Source of the DNA: Acidimicrobiaceae bacterium
Lineage (GTDB): Bacteria; Actinomycetota; Acidimicrobiia; Acidimicrobiales; RAAP-2
Length of the DNA: 64,000 nt
Assembly: GCA_003162475.1 (NCBI GenBank)
Contig: PMOI01000023.1
Location: 109,750-173,749, forward strand
Reading direction: 5' to 3'
Numbering within the stretch: the first letter of the stretch is position 1; every line of letters starts with the position of its first letter. Shown here piece by piece: positions 36,741 to 47,089 of the stretch. The notes below the pieces were generated by a model. It was not told the origin of the DNA, ran no database searches, and saw nothing but the letters and a program-made list of their open reading frames with translations. Both the position numbers and the translations under genes were made by a program.

Positions 36741-37280
36741 GTGAAGAGGATCGACGTCGAGGCGGCACTTAACGAAAGTCGCACGTGGCTTCTCGCAACC
36801 TTCGAGGGCCTATCGCAGGAGCAGTTGCGCCGACCCCTTACGAAGAGTGAGCACGACCCGTCGAACACCTGGTGCGCGCTCGACCACTTCGCTCACCTTG
36901 CTTTGGTTGAAAGGGACTTCGTGCAGATGATCCGTCGTCAGTTAGCGGGTGACTCGAATCCCGTAGGACTGCTCGCCGACGACAAGGGCGAAGTCCGCAC
37001 TCGAGAGCAAATCATGAAGATCGTGAATGAGAGAACCGAAGCGTTTCAGCGCGAACACCACGGCGAATCACTTTCCGACGTCGTGGCCCTGACGGCCAGC
37101 GCGCGTGGCGAGACGCTCCGTCTACTCTCTGAACTCTCGGACGCTCAGTTAGACGAACGACTCGACGGAGCGCCGTGGGGCGACGGAACAATCGGTGGCG
37201 TCCTCGGCGCCAACGCTCGTCACGCGCACCTCCACTGGGACTGGGCTACCGACGCGGGACTTCTCGACGGCGCCAGTTAA
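36741..37280 (+). CDS. DinB-superfamily protein
   Basis: A 179-residue four-helix protein of the DinB/YfiT-like superfamily. The putative metal ligands are His in ALDHFAHLALVERDF and two His in ARHAHLHWDWA near the C-terminus. Such proteins include thiol-dependent transferases; the reaction here is unknown. GTG start four bases after GGAGG. Likely transcribed with the aldo/keto reductase. Confidence 0.78.
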   Translation: MKRIDVEAALNESRTWLLATFEGLSQEQLRRPLTKSEHDPSNTWCALDHFAHLALVERDFVQMIRRQLAGDSNPVGLLADDKGEVRTREQIMKIVNERTEAFQREHHGESLSDVVALTASARGETLRLLSELSDAQLDERLDGAPWGDGTIGGVLGANARHAHLHWDWATDAGLLDGAS

Positions 37281-37305
37281 GCGTGGCGCCGTCACGCGAA
37301 AAGAC

Positions 37306-37611
37306 TTACATCAATTCGTTGGGGTGACTTCGTATAGCGCGGCATCGAACGAGGGACCACCACAAAGAGAGCAGAACGACGGCTTCGAAGACGACAGCGA
37401 GCCAGCCCACGACGGCGACTCGATGAATCGATACGAAGAAAACGAAGGCGAGTTCGAGGGCTACGGCGACCAGGGAGATGGCCGCGAAGGGACCGTACTG
37501 AAACGCGGCCTCGTGAATGCGCGCCGACGGTTGTCCGCCAGAGCGCCAGAAGGCGTCGAGAACCTCTCGCTTCTCTTGGCGAGTGCAGCTCCGATAGACG
37601 TCAAGTTTCAC
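37306..37611 (-). CDS. Small two-span membrane protein (101 aa)
   Basis: Two hydrophobic helices (about residues 42-61, FAAISLVAVALELAFVFFVS, and 66-88, VVGWLAVVFEAVVLLSLWW) with a charged N-terminus. Family not recognised. GTG start at 37611, no clear ribosome site. It lies 72 bp downstream of the last YbjQ-operon gene on the same strand and could belong to that transcript. Confidence 0.6.
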   Translation of the reverse strand: MKLDVYRSCTRQEKREVLDAFWRSGGQPSARIHEAAFQYGPFAAISLVAVALELAFVFFVSIHRVAVVGWLAVVFEAVVLLSLWWSLVRCRAIRSHPNELM

Positions 37612-37683
37612 AAGACGAACGATAAGGCTCTCGCCGGAAGACCGTGGAGATGTTTACTCAAAATTGGGCAATTGTTGGCCAAT

Positions 37684-38526
37684 TCATTGCAGGGACTGAG
37701 CGTCGAAGGCCACGCCGGAATCGTTGAGTGACACCACCATCGTGGGTCGAACGAAATGATGGGCGTCGCTCACGAGCCGCACGACGGTGCCCCAGGCGGC
37801 GAAGCCCACTGCGTGCGCGGCAAAACTCATCGGTCCTTCGACCACCTTGACCCCCACGACGCCGGTTCCCTTCAGTTCGAGGGCGACCTGTTGCATCCGT
37901 TCCATGGCCGATTCTCGAGAAGAGTACATGGCGTCGGTGTAGTTCTTCAGTTCCACGTTCTGGGACTGTTGTTGGAGCACCGTGCCCATCGACCTTCGTG
38001 GCGCGTAGACGAAGCTGGCGCCCGTCGCGAGACCGAGGGGCTCCCAACCCGCCACCATCAACAACGTGAAGTCACGCGCCGAAAGGTCCGAGACGAAGAC
38101 GTTGCTCGGCTCAACGCTCTTGGCGCCCACCGGACGAACGGCCGTGCCGAGCAGCGAGACTTCAATGTGCGTCGAGTACACGCGACGTTCGACGTGCACG
38201 CCCACGACCCCGTGGCCGCCCGCGTCCGCGGCTTCCCGATGGATTCGTCCAATGGCGTACTTGAAGGCCAGCGCGTGCGCCTCCGACGCAGACGTGATCT
38301 CCCCCTCGCCCCAGTTCCAAAGGCCCACGGGCGTCGAGAAGAGCGACACGCCACTCACGAGTTCCACGGGCTCCCAACCAATCGAGTGGAGATTGAGTTC
38401 CTCGTCGATCGAGAGATCCGACGTCGTCGACTCCGTCTTCGGTGCCTTACCGGCGAGCGACGCCACGGCCCGTCGAACTTCCGCTTTCGCGTCGATCGGA
38501 CTCTTCGCCACGTCCCCGTTCGTCAC
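37684..38526 (-). CDS. Double YbjQ-domain protein C
   Basis: A 280-residue soluble protein with two YbjQ-like domains. Domain 1 (about 45-135) has IGWEPVELVSGVSLFS, GGHGVVGVHVER and EVSLLGTAVRP. Domain 2 (150-262) has the linker VSDLSARDF, GWEPLGLATGASFVY, TGVVGVKVVEG and FAAWGTVVRL. Each repeats the family pattern of a Gly-x-Gly-Val-Val-Gly-Val strand followed by a Gly-Thr-Ala-Val end. ATG overlaps the stop of the preceding gene (ATGA). Last of three tandem double-YbjQ genes; role unknown. Confidence 0.75.
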   Translation of the reverse strand: MTNGDVAKSPIDAKAEVRRAVASLAGKAPKTESTTSDLSIDEELNLHSIGWEPVELVSGVSLFSTPVGLWNWGEGEITSASEAHALAFKYAIGRIHREAADAGGHGVVGVHVERRVYSTHIEVSLLGTAVRPVGAKSVEPSNVFVSDLSARDFTLLMVAGWEPLGLATGASFVYAPRRSMGTVLQQQSQNVELKNYTDAMYSSRESAMERMQQVALELKGTGVVGVKVVEGPMSFAAHAVGFAAWGTVVRLVSDAHHFVRPTMVVSLNDSGVAFDAQSLQ

Positions 38527-39431
38527 GAGAGACGAACCGTTGGTTGAGGAACGGGCAGAGGGTCGAAGTCCTTGAACCGTCGAATCCGGTTTCCGCGCAG
38601 CACGGCCTCAATCTCGAGGTCACCCTTCTCGAACTCTCGCTCCGAGGAACGTAGGTCGGCCCCGTGTAACGCGTCGCCGTGCAGTTGCGCGCGGGCGAGC
38701 GAGCGCACTCGCTGCCGAGACCACGTCTGGGCGGTGACGATCTGTTCAATCTCGACCGCGCTCGAGGAGCTCGTGGCGTTGGACCACATCGATCCGGCGA
38801 AACCCTCCATGAGGTACTCGGTGATGCAGTAGGCCCACACCCGCACTGACGAGACCGCGGCGACGATGGACACCGGCACGTAGCCCGCTTCGAAAACCTT
38901 CGCGAGTCGCTGACCGGCCAGGTACGTGGTCCAAGGACTCGACGTGGGCGCGGGTGTGTCGAGCACCTTGACCGCGGTTCCTCGTACGTGGAACTCAACG
39001 ACGCCCACGTCGCCGAGAGGCATCTGGGTATCGATCACTCCGACGACGCCGTGGGCACCGAGCGTCGCCGCTTCTTCGAGCATGCGCTCGTACGCACTGG
39101 TGAAACCTTGGTTCCAGGCGTCCTGCACCCAAGTCTGCTCGTAGTTCTGACCCCACATTCGGTGTTCGTTGGAGATCATGCCGTGGGGACACTGGTAGTT
39201 CTGCACGTAGCCACTCCCCGACCCCCCGTACGGCGAAAGACTTCTCGAGAGAGCCCCACCCATGGCGTAAGAGCCCTGGTGCATGGCACAAAACCCTTGC
39301 ACTAGGCCCACGGGTTCGAAGCCCATCTCTAGACACGCGCCAAAATCCGACACGCTGAGCCCGGAGGAGAAGGCGCCCCCGGCCAGTCGACGCTCGGCCG
39401 CCTCGGGTAGATCGGGGGGCGACTCGCCCAT
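38523..39431 (-). CDS. Double YbjQ-domain protein B, second domain diverged
   Basis: A 302-residue protein. Domain 1 (about 25-160) is a clear YbjQ domain (FEPVGLVQGFCAMHQG, LGAHGVVGVIDTQMP, VEFHVRGTAVKV) with an insert rich in Gly, Ser and Tyr (60-90). Domain 2 keeps the opening GYVPVSIVAAVSS and the closing LEIEAVLRGNRI but has lost the GVVGV strand (ALHGADLRS instead). Its ATG shares one base with the stop of gene A. Co-transcribed with A and C. Confidence 0.72.
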   Translation of the reverse strand: MGESPPDLPEAAERRLAGGAFSSGLSVSDFGACLEMGFEPVGLVQGFCAMHQGSYAMGGALSRSLSPYGGSGSGYVQNYQCPHGMISNEHRMWGQNYEQTWVQDAWNQGFTSAYERMLEEAATLGAHGVVGVIDTQMPLGDVGVVEFHVRGTAVKVLDTPAPTSSPWTTYLAGQRLAKVFEAGYVPVSIVAAVSSVRVWAYCITEYLMEGFAGSMWSNATSSSSAVEIEQIVTAQTWSRQRVRSLARAQLHGDALHGADLRSSEREFEKGDLEIEAVLRGNRIRRFKDFDPLPVPQPTVRLS

Positions 39432-40228
39432 TAGTTGTCGAGCGTGATGATCGTGGTCGGCTTGGCCAGCGTGACGTCGTTCGAGGTCTTCAACACTGCC
39501 GTGCCGAGCGAGAGGAACTCAATGGTGTGCGAACCCCACTGGTGCGATTTCTCCTCGAGTCGCACGCCAACGATGCCCGTGGCGCCGAGCTGCGTCGCTT
39601 CATCTTGCATTCGCGTCATCGCCAGTTCGCGCGCTTCGTAGAGGGCCTGGGTAAAGTTCGGCAACTCCACGTTTTGCCCCGTGGTACCGAGCGTCTGGCC
39701 GAGGCCGCGATGGGCAATGTGGTACACGCAGGTGCCCATGACGAGGCCCTGAGGGAAGTAGCCCGTCTGGAGGAGCGTCCAGAAATCCTGTCCCGACAGG
39801 TCCGAGGTGAACGGCTTGCCGAGCTGGTTTCGTCGTGAGACGCCGTCCTCGGCTTTGACGGCGGTACCAACGGCGATGAACTCCGCCGCGTCCTTACCCC
39901 ATTCGTAGTAGTTGACGTCGAGACGAACGCCCACGACGCCGTCAGCGCCGAGTTCGCTGGCCTCTTCTTCCATCCGCGTCATGGCGAGCTCGCGAGCGTT
40001 GTACATGGCCTCGGTGAGTTTCGTCAGTTCGAGGCTCTGACCCCACTTACGGGTCTGAATGCCCGTGTGATAGATCGACGAACCCATGACGAAGCCCACC
40101 GGGTGAAAACCCACTTCCTTGATAAGAAGGAATTCGTTCACCGAGAGGTCGGACGTGAAGAGTCCCTTTTCCAACTCTTCGAGGCGCCGTCCCGTTGCTT
40201 CGGGTAGATCGTTCGTTACTTCGCTCAC
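39431..40228 (-). CDS. Double YbjQ-domain protein A
   Basis: A 265-residue protein with two well-preserved YbjQ domains, about 25-130 and 140-250. Each starts with SDLSxxxF, contains GxxPxGxVMGxxxYH, a helix with ARELAMTRMxxEA, an LGAxGxVGVRL strand and an IEFxxxGTAV end. The two halves are similar enough to indicate internal duplication. GTG start, six bases after GGAGGACATCA, overlapping the upstream hypothetical gene by four bases; this makes longer upstream starts unlikely. Confidence 0.8.
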   Translation of the reverse strand: MSEVTNDLPEATGRRLEELEKGLFTSDLSVNEFLLIKEVGFHPVGFVMGSSIYHTGIQTRKWGQSLELTKLTEAMYNARELAMTRMEEEASELGADGVVGVRLDVNYYEWGKDAAEFIAVGTAVKAEDGVSRRNQLGKPFTSDLSGQDFWTLLQTGYFPQGLVMGTCVYHIAHRGLGQTLGTTGQNVELPNFTQALYEARELAMTRMQDEATQLGATGIVGVRLEEKSHQWGSHTIEFLSLGTAVLKTSNDVTLAKPTTIITLDN

Positions 40229-40626
40229 TGATGTCCTCCAATGACAATGTTTTCGAGAGCGAGGCGAGCTGCGTCGCTGTGGGCCGCCTCGGCCTGTAAC
40301 GCCTGGAGCAGTCGAGTGATCCACTGGTCCATGTCGACGATTTCGTTACGAATGCGGATACCACCAGATACGTGCCCCACCGTGCAGCGAAGGTCTCCCC
40401 CGTTGATGACTGCCTCGAACTGATCGTTCGCCATTGAGATCTGCACCGACGAAATTTCGTCAGACTTATGCCGTCGGCCGCCACCTCGTTGCGTGCGCAG
40501 TCGATCACCCAACGTGTCAGACAACTCGCTGCAGAGCGCGTTCAAGAGCGCGTGGACGTCGGCACTGTTCGATCGCAACGCCGCCGCCGCCAAACTCAAG
40601 TCGTACGAATCGTCCAGAGGGGTCAT
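40225..40626 (-). CDS. Hypothetical protein leading the YbjQ operon (133 aa)
   Basis: Not recognised. A soluble protein with an N-terminal helical part (LLNALCSELSDTLGDRL), a basic Gly-Arg patch (TQRGGGRRHKSDE), and a compact alpha/beta end (FEAVINGGDLRCTVGHVSGG, WITRLLQALQAEAAHSDAARL). GGTGAG is five bases before the ATG. Its stop overlaps the GTG of YbjQ gene A. Conserved coupling would make it a partner of the YbjQ proteins. Confidence 0.65.
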   Translation of the reverse strand: MTPLDDSYDLSLAAAALRSNSADVHALLNALCSELSDTLGDRLRTQRGGGRRHKSDEISSVQISMANDQFEAVINGGDLRCTVGHVSGGIRIRNEIVDMDQWITRLLQALQAEAAHSDAARLALENIVIGGHQ

Positions 40627-40721
40627 TAGTGCTCACCTTACAAGCCCTCCGACGGAGTTCTTCGCAGCGTCGGTGGTCGAGACCATCATCGCGACTTAAG
40701 GTTCGCAGTTCGCCGCTTGGC

Positions 40722-41159
40722 TTAGTGTCCCTCGCGAACGACGAGTACTGGACAGTGTGAGTAGTGCACGCACTGAGTCGAAACCGAGCCCATCAAGAGT
40801 CCTAAGAATCCTCCTTGACCTCTCGAACCGACGACCAATAACGTGGCCCCACGACTGGCCTCGATGAGCACTTCGGAGGGGTTGCCCGGGACGCCCAACC
40901 ATTCGACGTCGAGGCCCTCCGTCGAGGGGGCCTTCGCCATTATCTCCTCGAGGAACTCTTTCGCTACTCGCTCGACCTGCTCGTAGTAGTCCTTGCCCGT
41001 GGAGCCCGTTACCGGTGACGACATGACGGTGTAGGCGTACGTGACGTGCAGCGTGGCCTTTCGAAGTTGAGCCTCCTCGATGGCGAACTCGAGCGCGTTG
41101 GCGGCCAGCGCCGAACCGTCGACGCCGACCACCACGCGAGGTGGAGCAGTATCGGTCAT
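40722..41159 (-). CDS. Universal stress protein (UspA family)
   Basis: A 145-residue single Usp domain. VVVGVDGSALAANALEFAI opens the fold, and the ATP-binding motif GSRGQGGFLGLLMGSVSTQCVHYSHCPVLVV closes it (GxRGxGGxxGxxxGSVS), so it probably binds ATP. Start at MTDTAPPR, nine bases after AGGAGG; an upstream in-frame start is not supported. It lies 54 bp after the APC permease gene and is likely co-transcribed with it. Confidence 0.93.
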   Translation of the reverse strand: MTDTAPPRVVVGVDGSALAANALEFAIEEAQLRKATLHVTYAYTVMSSPVTGSTGKDYYEQVERVAKEFLEEIMAKAPSTEGLDVEWLGVPGNPSEVLIEASRGATLLVVGSRGQGGFLGLLMGSVSTQCVHYSHCPVLVVREGH

Positions 41160-41213
41160 GAGACAACGCCTCCTTGGGGCCAATGAAGTTCGAACGTACG
41201 ACGGCGCCTCAAC

Positions 41214-42782
41214 CTAACGCGCCTGTTCGCTCTTGGTGACAAAGTCCTCGGTGACGAGGGTGGGCGAGTTACGAGTCAGCGTCTCGCCACGAAAGAAGGC
41301 CGGTCGAACGGCCTGCATCGTGAGCATGAGGACCAGACCGATCAAGAGCGCCCCGACGTCGAGGATGAACGTCCCGCCAATCTGACGATGGAAGATTCCC
41401 CAGTGCGTGTAACTGTTCACCGGGTTCCAGTAGTACCAGAAGGACCAACCGAGGATGAAGTACAAGATGAGGGCGCCGATCAACGGCAAGACGCCCTGTA
41501 TGAAGAAGTTGTGGATGCTCGCGGTCAACGTCTTTCGGTAGTACCACACGCACGAGAATCCCGTCAGTCCGTAGTAGAACGCGATCATCACTCCGAGCGC
41601 GGAAACGGAGTCGGCGATCACGTGTCCGGCGGAGAGGAAGTTCATCACCGCGTAGAGAGCGATCGACACCACTCCGAAGGTCACGGTCGAAACGGTGGGC
41701 GTAAGAAAGCGCTTGTGCATCTTCGAGAACGCCTGGGGAATGGCCTTGTGCACCGACATCGACAGGAGCGTACGAGCCGTCGGCAAGATCGTGGTCTGGG
41801 TCGACGCGGCCGCCGACGACAACACCATCAACAACAACAGGTGATCGAGGACCGACGCCAACGTCGAGTGCCCGAAGATCGCCGGACCGAGAATGGAGAG
41901 CACGTCGTTCGTGTGGCCCGAGTTGCCGAGCCCGATTCCCGACGAACCGATTCCCGCAAAGGACTCGACGGCGAGGATCACCATTACGTAGGTGCCGAGC
42001 AGGATAAACGTCGAGATGACGGCGGCCTTTCCAGGCACCGTCTCCGCGTCCTTGGTCTCTTCGTTGAGGTTAAGCGCCGTGTCCCAACCCCAGTAGATGA
42101 AGAGCATGTCGGCGAGTCCGACGACGAAACTACTGAAGTGCTTGATCTTGAAGGGATCGAACCACGCAGCGGCGGGCACGACGTGACCGACCGGGGCGCT
42201 GCCGTTACCCACCCGGATGAGCGCCCACACCGACAGCACCGTCAACATCGTGAGTTCGATGCCGAGCAGGGCCTTTTGGAAGTTGGCGGAAATCTCAATG
42301 CCGACGTAACAGATCCACGTCATGGCGACGATCCAGGCGATGCCGACGGTGAGGACCCAAGGACTCGTGGCGTTGTTGCCAATTCCGTTCGCGTTGAACA
42401 GATCGAAGACGTACTGGCCCGCGATCTGGGCGAGGCTCGCCATCACGATGACGTCCGCCGCGATGACTCCCCAACCACCCATCCAGCCCACGCGCGGGTT
42501 GAACGCTCTCGTCGCCCAGGTGAACGACGCTCCGCAGTCGGGGTCGGCCTTATTCATCTGCTGAAAGGCAATGGAGATGAACCACATCGGGAAGAAGGCG
42601 AGGATCGTGACGACCGGAGCCTGGAGGCCGATCGCCACGACGACGAAGCCGAGCGTCGCCGCCATGCTGTACGCGGGAGCAGTCGAGGCAACGGCGATGA
42701 CGATGCTGGAGATGAGGCCGAGCGCGCCGGTCTTTAAGCCCTTCTCTGGCGCCCTATTAGCAGGCTCAACGACTACGACCAC
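41214..42782 (-). CDS. APC-superfamily amino acid permease 1
   Basis: A 522-residue transporter with about 12 transmembrane helices. The N-terminal segment GLKTGALGLISSIVIAVASTAPAYSMAATLG is the helix-1 signature of the APC family, and WGWDTALNLNEETKDAETVPGKAA is the conserved loop after helix 6. Solutes are probably amino acids or amines. GTG start after GGGGGAAGT. In an operon with a universal stress protein. A paralogue lies at 47.1-48.5 kb with the same NLNEETK loop. Confidence 0.9.
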   Translation of the reverse strand: MVVVVEPANRAPEKGLKTGALGLISSIVIAVASTAPAYSMAATLGFVVVAIGLQAPVVTILAFFPMWFISIAFQQMNKADPDCGASFTWATRAFNPRVGWMGGWGVIAADVIVMASLAQIAGQYVFDLFNANGIGNNATSPWVLTVGIAWIVAMTWICYVGIEISANFQKALLGIELTMLTVLSVWALIRVGNGSAPVGHVVPAAAWFDPFKIKHFSSFVVGLADMLFIYWGWDTALNLNEETKDAETVPGKAAVISTFILLGTYVMVILAVESFAGIGSSGIGLGNSGHTNDVLSILGPAIFGHSTLASVLDHLLLLMVLSSAAASTQTTILPTARTLLSMSVHKAIPQAFSKMHKRFLTPTVSTVTFGVVSIALYAVMNFLSAGHVIADSVSALGVMIAFYYGLTGFSCVWYYRKTLTASIHNFFIQGVLPLIGALILYFILGWSFWYYWNPVNSYTHWGIFHRQIGGTFILDVGALLIGLVLMLTMQAVRPAFFRGETLTRNSPTLVTEDFVTKSEQAR

Positions 42783-43056
42783 ACTTCCCCCTGACGCGAA
42801 TTCTCGCGAGCGCTGCCGTTCACATCCAAGTCAAAACCTTGCCTACTATTGCACGTTCGACGACGCCGCGCACCGGACCATGCCCGAAGTGTCAGTCCGT
42901 GCGAACGACGCCTGGGCGCGCACGGAGAGGCGATCGGACTCTGCCCGGGCACCTCTCACAAGGTGTCGCGCGCGAGTTGGAATGAGGCGAATCGAGTTCC
43001 GCCTCGACGGCCAAAGGAGCGACGCGAAAACCGGTCACCCTTACTGCAACGTGGAG

Positions 43057-43869
43057 CTAGGCACCGAGCGGTGATGGTCCGGCCGCCACGCGATCGAAGG
43101 CCTCGGAAAACTTCAACTCGTAGGGGCCGAGTTGGGTGAGGAGCCACGTCACCCCCGCGTCGGCCCATTCGCGTGGATCGTCGCCGGCGGCGCCGAGCAC
43201 CACGACGTCGAAGTTCTCGAGGTCGGCTCCAGCGCCGATCAGCTGCTCTTTCAACGAACGCACCTCAGAGGGACTCGTCATCTGAATGACGACAACGCCT
43301 TGGTACTTGGCGGCGCGACGAATCGGCGCTGGATTTGGCCACCGAGCGGCCAACCAGATGGGTATGCCCGATGGACGCGCGGCCACGGGAAGGAAGTTGA
43401 CGCCGTCGGCGCGGTAGAACTCTCCGACGTGGTGCACCAGTTCTCCCGAGAGAAGTCCCGTGAGGACGTCGAGGCCCTCGCTCAACGCGCGTCCCCGTGA
43501 CGGCGCGTCGGTGATCTCGCCAAAGGATGAGAGCTCACCTTGACCACCGTCGTCGCCGATGCCAAAACCAAGGACGAGACGACCGTGCGACAGCAGATCC
43601 AAGGTAACGGCCTGACGCGCGACAACGGCCGGACGGCGCCGGATGAGGGGTGTCACCATTGGTCCCAACTGGATTGTCGACGTCGCCGCGGCGATCGCGG
43701 CGAGACACAGGTAGGTATCGAGGATGTCGCGCACCGGTGGCGCGTAGAGCAAGTGGTCCCACAGAAAGAAGCCGTCCCAACCCGACGACTCGGCCTTCAC
43801 GGCAAGTTCCACGAGTTGGTCAGGATTGGCGAGGCCGTCGAAGGGTGGAAGAAACAGACCACGGCGCAT
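43057..43869 (-). CDS. LLM class flavin/F420 oxidoreductase 2
   Basis: A 270-residue luciferase-like TIM-barrel protein. GLFLPPFDGLANPDQLVELAVKAE, WDGFFLWDHLLY, IQLGPMVTPLIRRRPAVVARQAVTLD and GRLVLGFGIGDD are the family marks; it is shorter than usual at the C-terminus. Cofactor (F420 or FMN) and substrate unknown. Separated by 274 bp from the permease gene downstream. Confidence 0.85.
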   Translation of the reverse strand: MRRGLFLPPFDGLANPDQLVELAVKAESSGWDGFFLWDHLLYAPPVRDILDTYLCLAAIAAATSTIQLGPMVTPLIRRRPAVVARQAVTLDLLSHGRLVLGFGIGDDGGQGELSSFGEITDAPSRGRALSEGLDVLTGLLSGELVHHVGEFYRADGVNFLPVAARPSGIPIWLAARWPNPAPIRRAAKYQGVVVIQMTSPSEVRSLKEQLIGAGADLENFDVVVLGAAGDDPREWADAGVTWLLTQLGPYELKFSEAFDRVAAGPSPLGA

Positions 43870-44093
43870 CCGTTACTCGCCCCCGACTCGGACGTCTTCA
43901 CGTCGCTTCATTTTGTGATCCTTCGCCGCAACCTGGTTCAGGTCACGGGGTTCTTCGACGATCTTTGTCACGCCAACACCCTACGGTTCCACTACGGGCG
44001 CGCGTGGACCAAACACTGCGGCGATCAGGTACTGAAGGTAGTCTCGCGCAACCGTTTCGCGGGTCAGCGCTCCTCCGCTAAAGTAGTTGTGTG

Positions 44094-46203
<2,110 letters not shown>

Positions 46204-46355
46204 ATACTCACTGGCGAGCAGTCCGCCATACCGGGTAGCCGGTCAACGACCGACGCCGAAGAAAACGCCACGGACTACTGAGATTTGACGCATCGTCAAT
46301 TCAACTCGCCTCGTAGAGACGTCGCCATATGGAACACGACGGGTTGCTCTCGTGC

Positions 46356-47036
46356 TCACGGTAGGAGCGTCAAGCGTTCAGCCAAACGAAGAAGCGCGCT
46401 GGGTGTTCGACTCCCCCACCAGAAGAGGTCCTTTCCGTCGATGAACATGGTCGGCGCGACTGTCTCCAGTTCGACGAGCTGGCGCTTCGAGAACGGGTAC
46501 GGCTCGCTCGGCGCAAGGACGACGTCCGCACCCATGGAGGCGACGTTCACCAGTTCAACCTCGGGGTAGGGTTCGCCGTCGTCAAAGATGTTGGCTACGC
46601 CCAGATGCGCCAACAGCGACGCGCCGTACGCCGGCGTGCCGAGAGCTATGTAAGGACGGCGCCAAATCGGTATGAAGGCCCGCGCGCGAACGGGTCGTGG
46701 TTCGCCAATCTGCAGCGGTACCCAACGAGCGTCCACACGATCCGCAAGTTCCATCATCGCTTGATCGACGTCGAGCAGCGAACGAACGTGCAGGGCCAAG
46801 ACCTCGACGCCGCTCGCGAGTAGCGAGTCGTAGTCTTCTCGCCGATTCTCCTCGGCGTCGACGACCACGAGGTCGGGATTCAGTTCGACGACCCGCGCGA
46901 TATCGGGATCCTTGGTCCCTCCAACGTGCTCGAGGTCGGGGCGCTCACAGAATCGGGTGCAGGCGACGGGCGTGCGGCCCCAGGTAGTGAGTGTCTCGGT
47001 TACCGAAGGGACCAAACTAACAATGCGCACCACCAC
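46356..47036 (-). CDS. BtuF-like helical-backbone binding protein, no signal peptide
   Basis: A 226-residue protein with the fold of class III ABC binding proteins (PF01497). RIVSLVPSVTETLTTWG opens it, with VGGTKDPDIARVVELNPDLVVVD and PSEPYPFSKRQLVEL following. It lacks a signal peptide and transporter partners, like the cytosolic cobalamin-binding-protein-like group found in many bacteria. Three GTG codons in a row make the start uncertain. Ligand unknown. Confidence 0.8.
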   Translation of the reverse strand: MVVRIVSLVPSVTETLTTWGRTPVACTRFCERPDLEHVGGTKDPDIARVVELNPDLVVVDAEENRREDYDSLLASGVEVLALHVRSLLDVDQAMMELADRVDARWVPLQIGEPRPVRARAFIPIWRRPYIALGTPAYGASLLAHLGVANIFDDGEPYPEVELVNVASMGADVVLAPSEPYPFSKRQLVELETVAPTMFIDGKDLFWWGSRTPSALLRLAERLTLLP

Positions 47037-47089
47037 ATCATGGACGCTGTCACGACAGTGACGAAGCAGACATGCGTTGAACCTCGCGG

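Noticed and set aside
41388..42737. Long open frame (about 450 codons) opposite the APC permease gene
   Set aside because: Extremely rich in Arg, His, Asp and Gly with no hydrophobic core, the signature of an antisense reading of a GC-rich membrane-protein gene.
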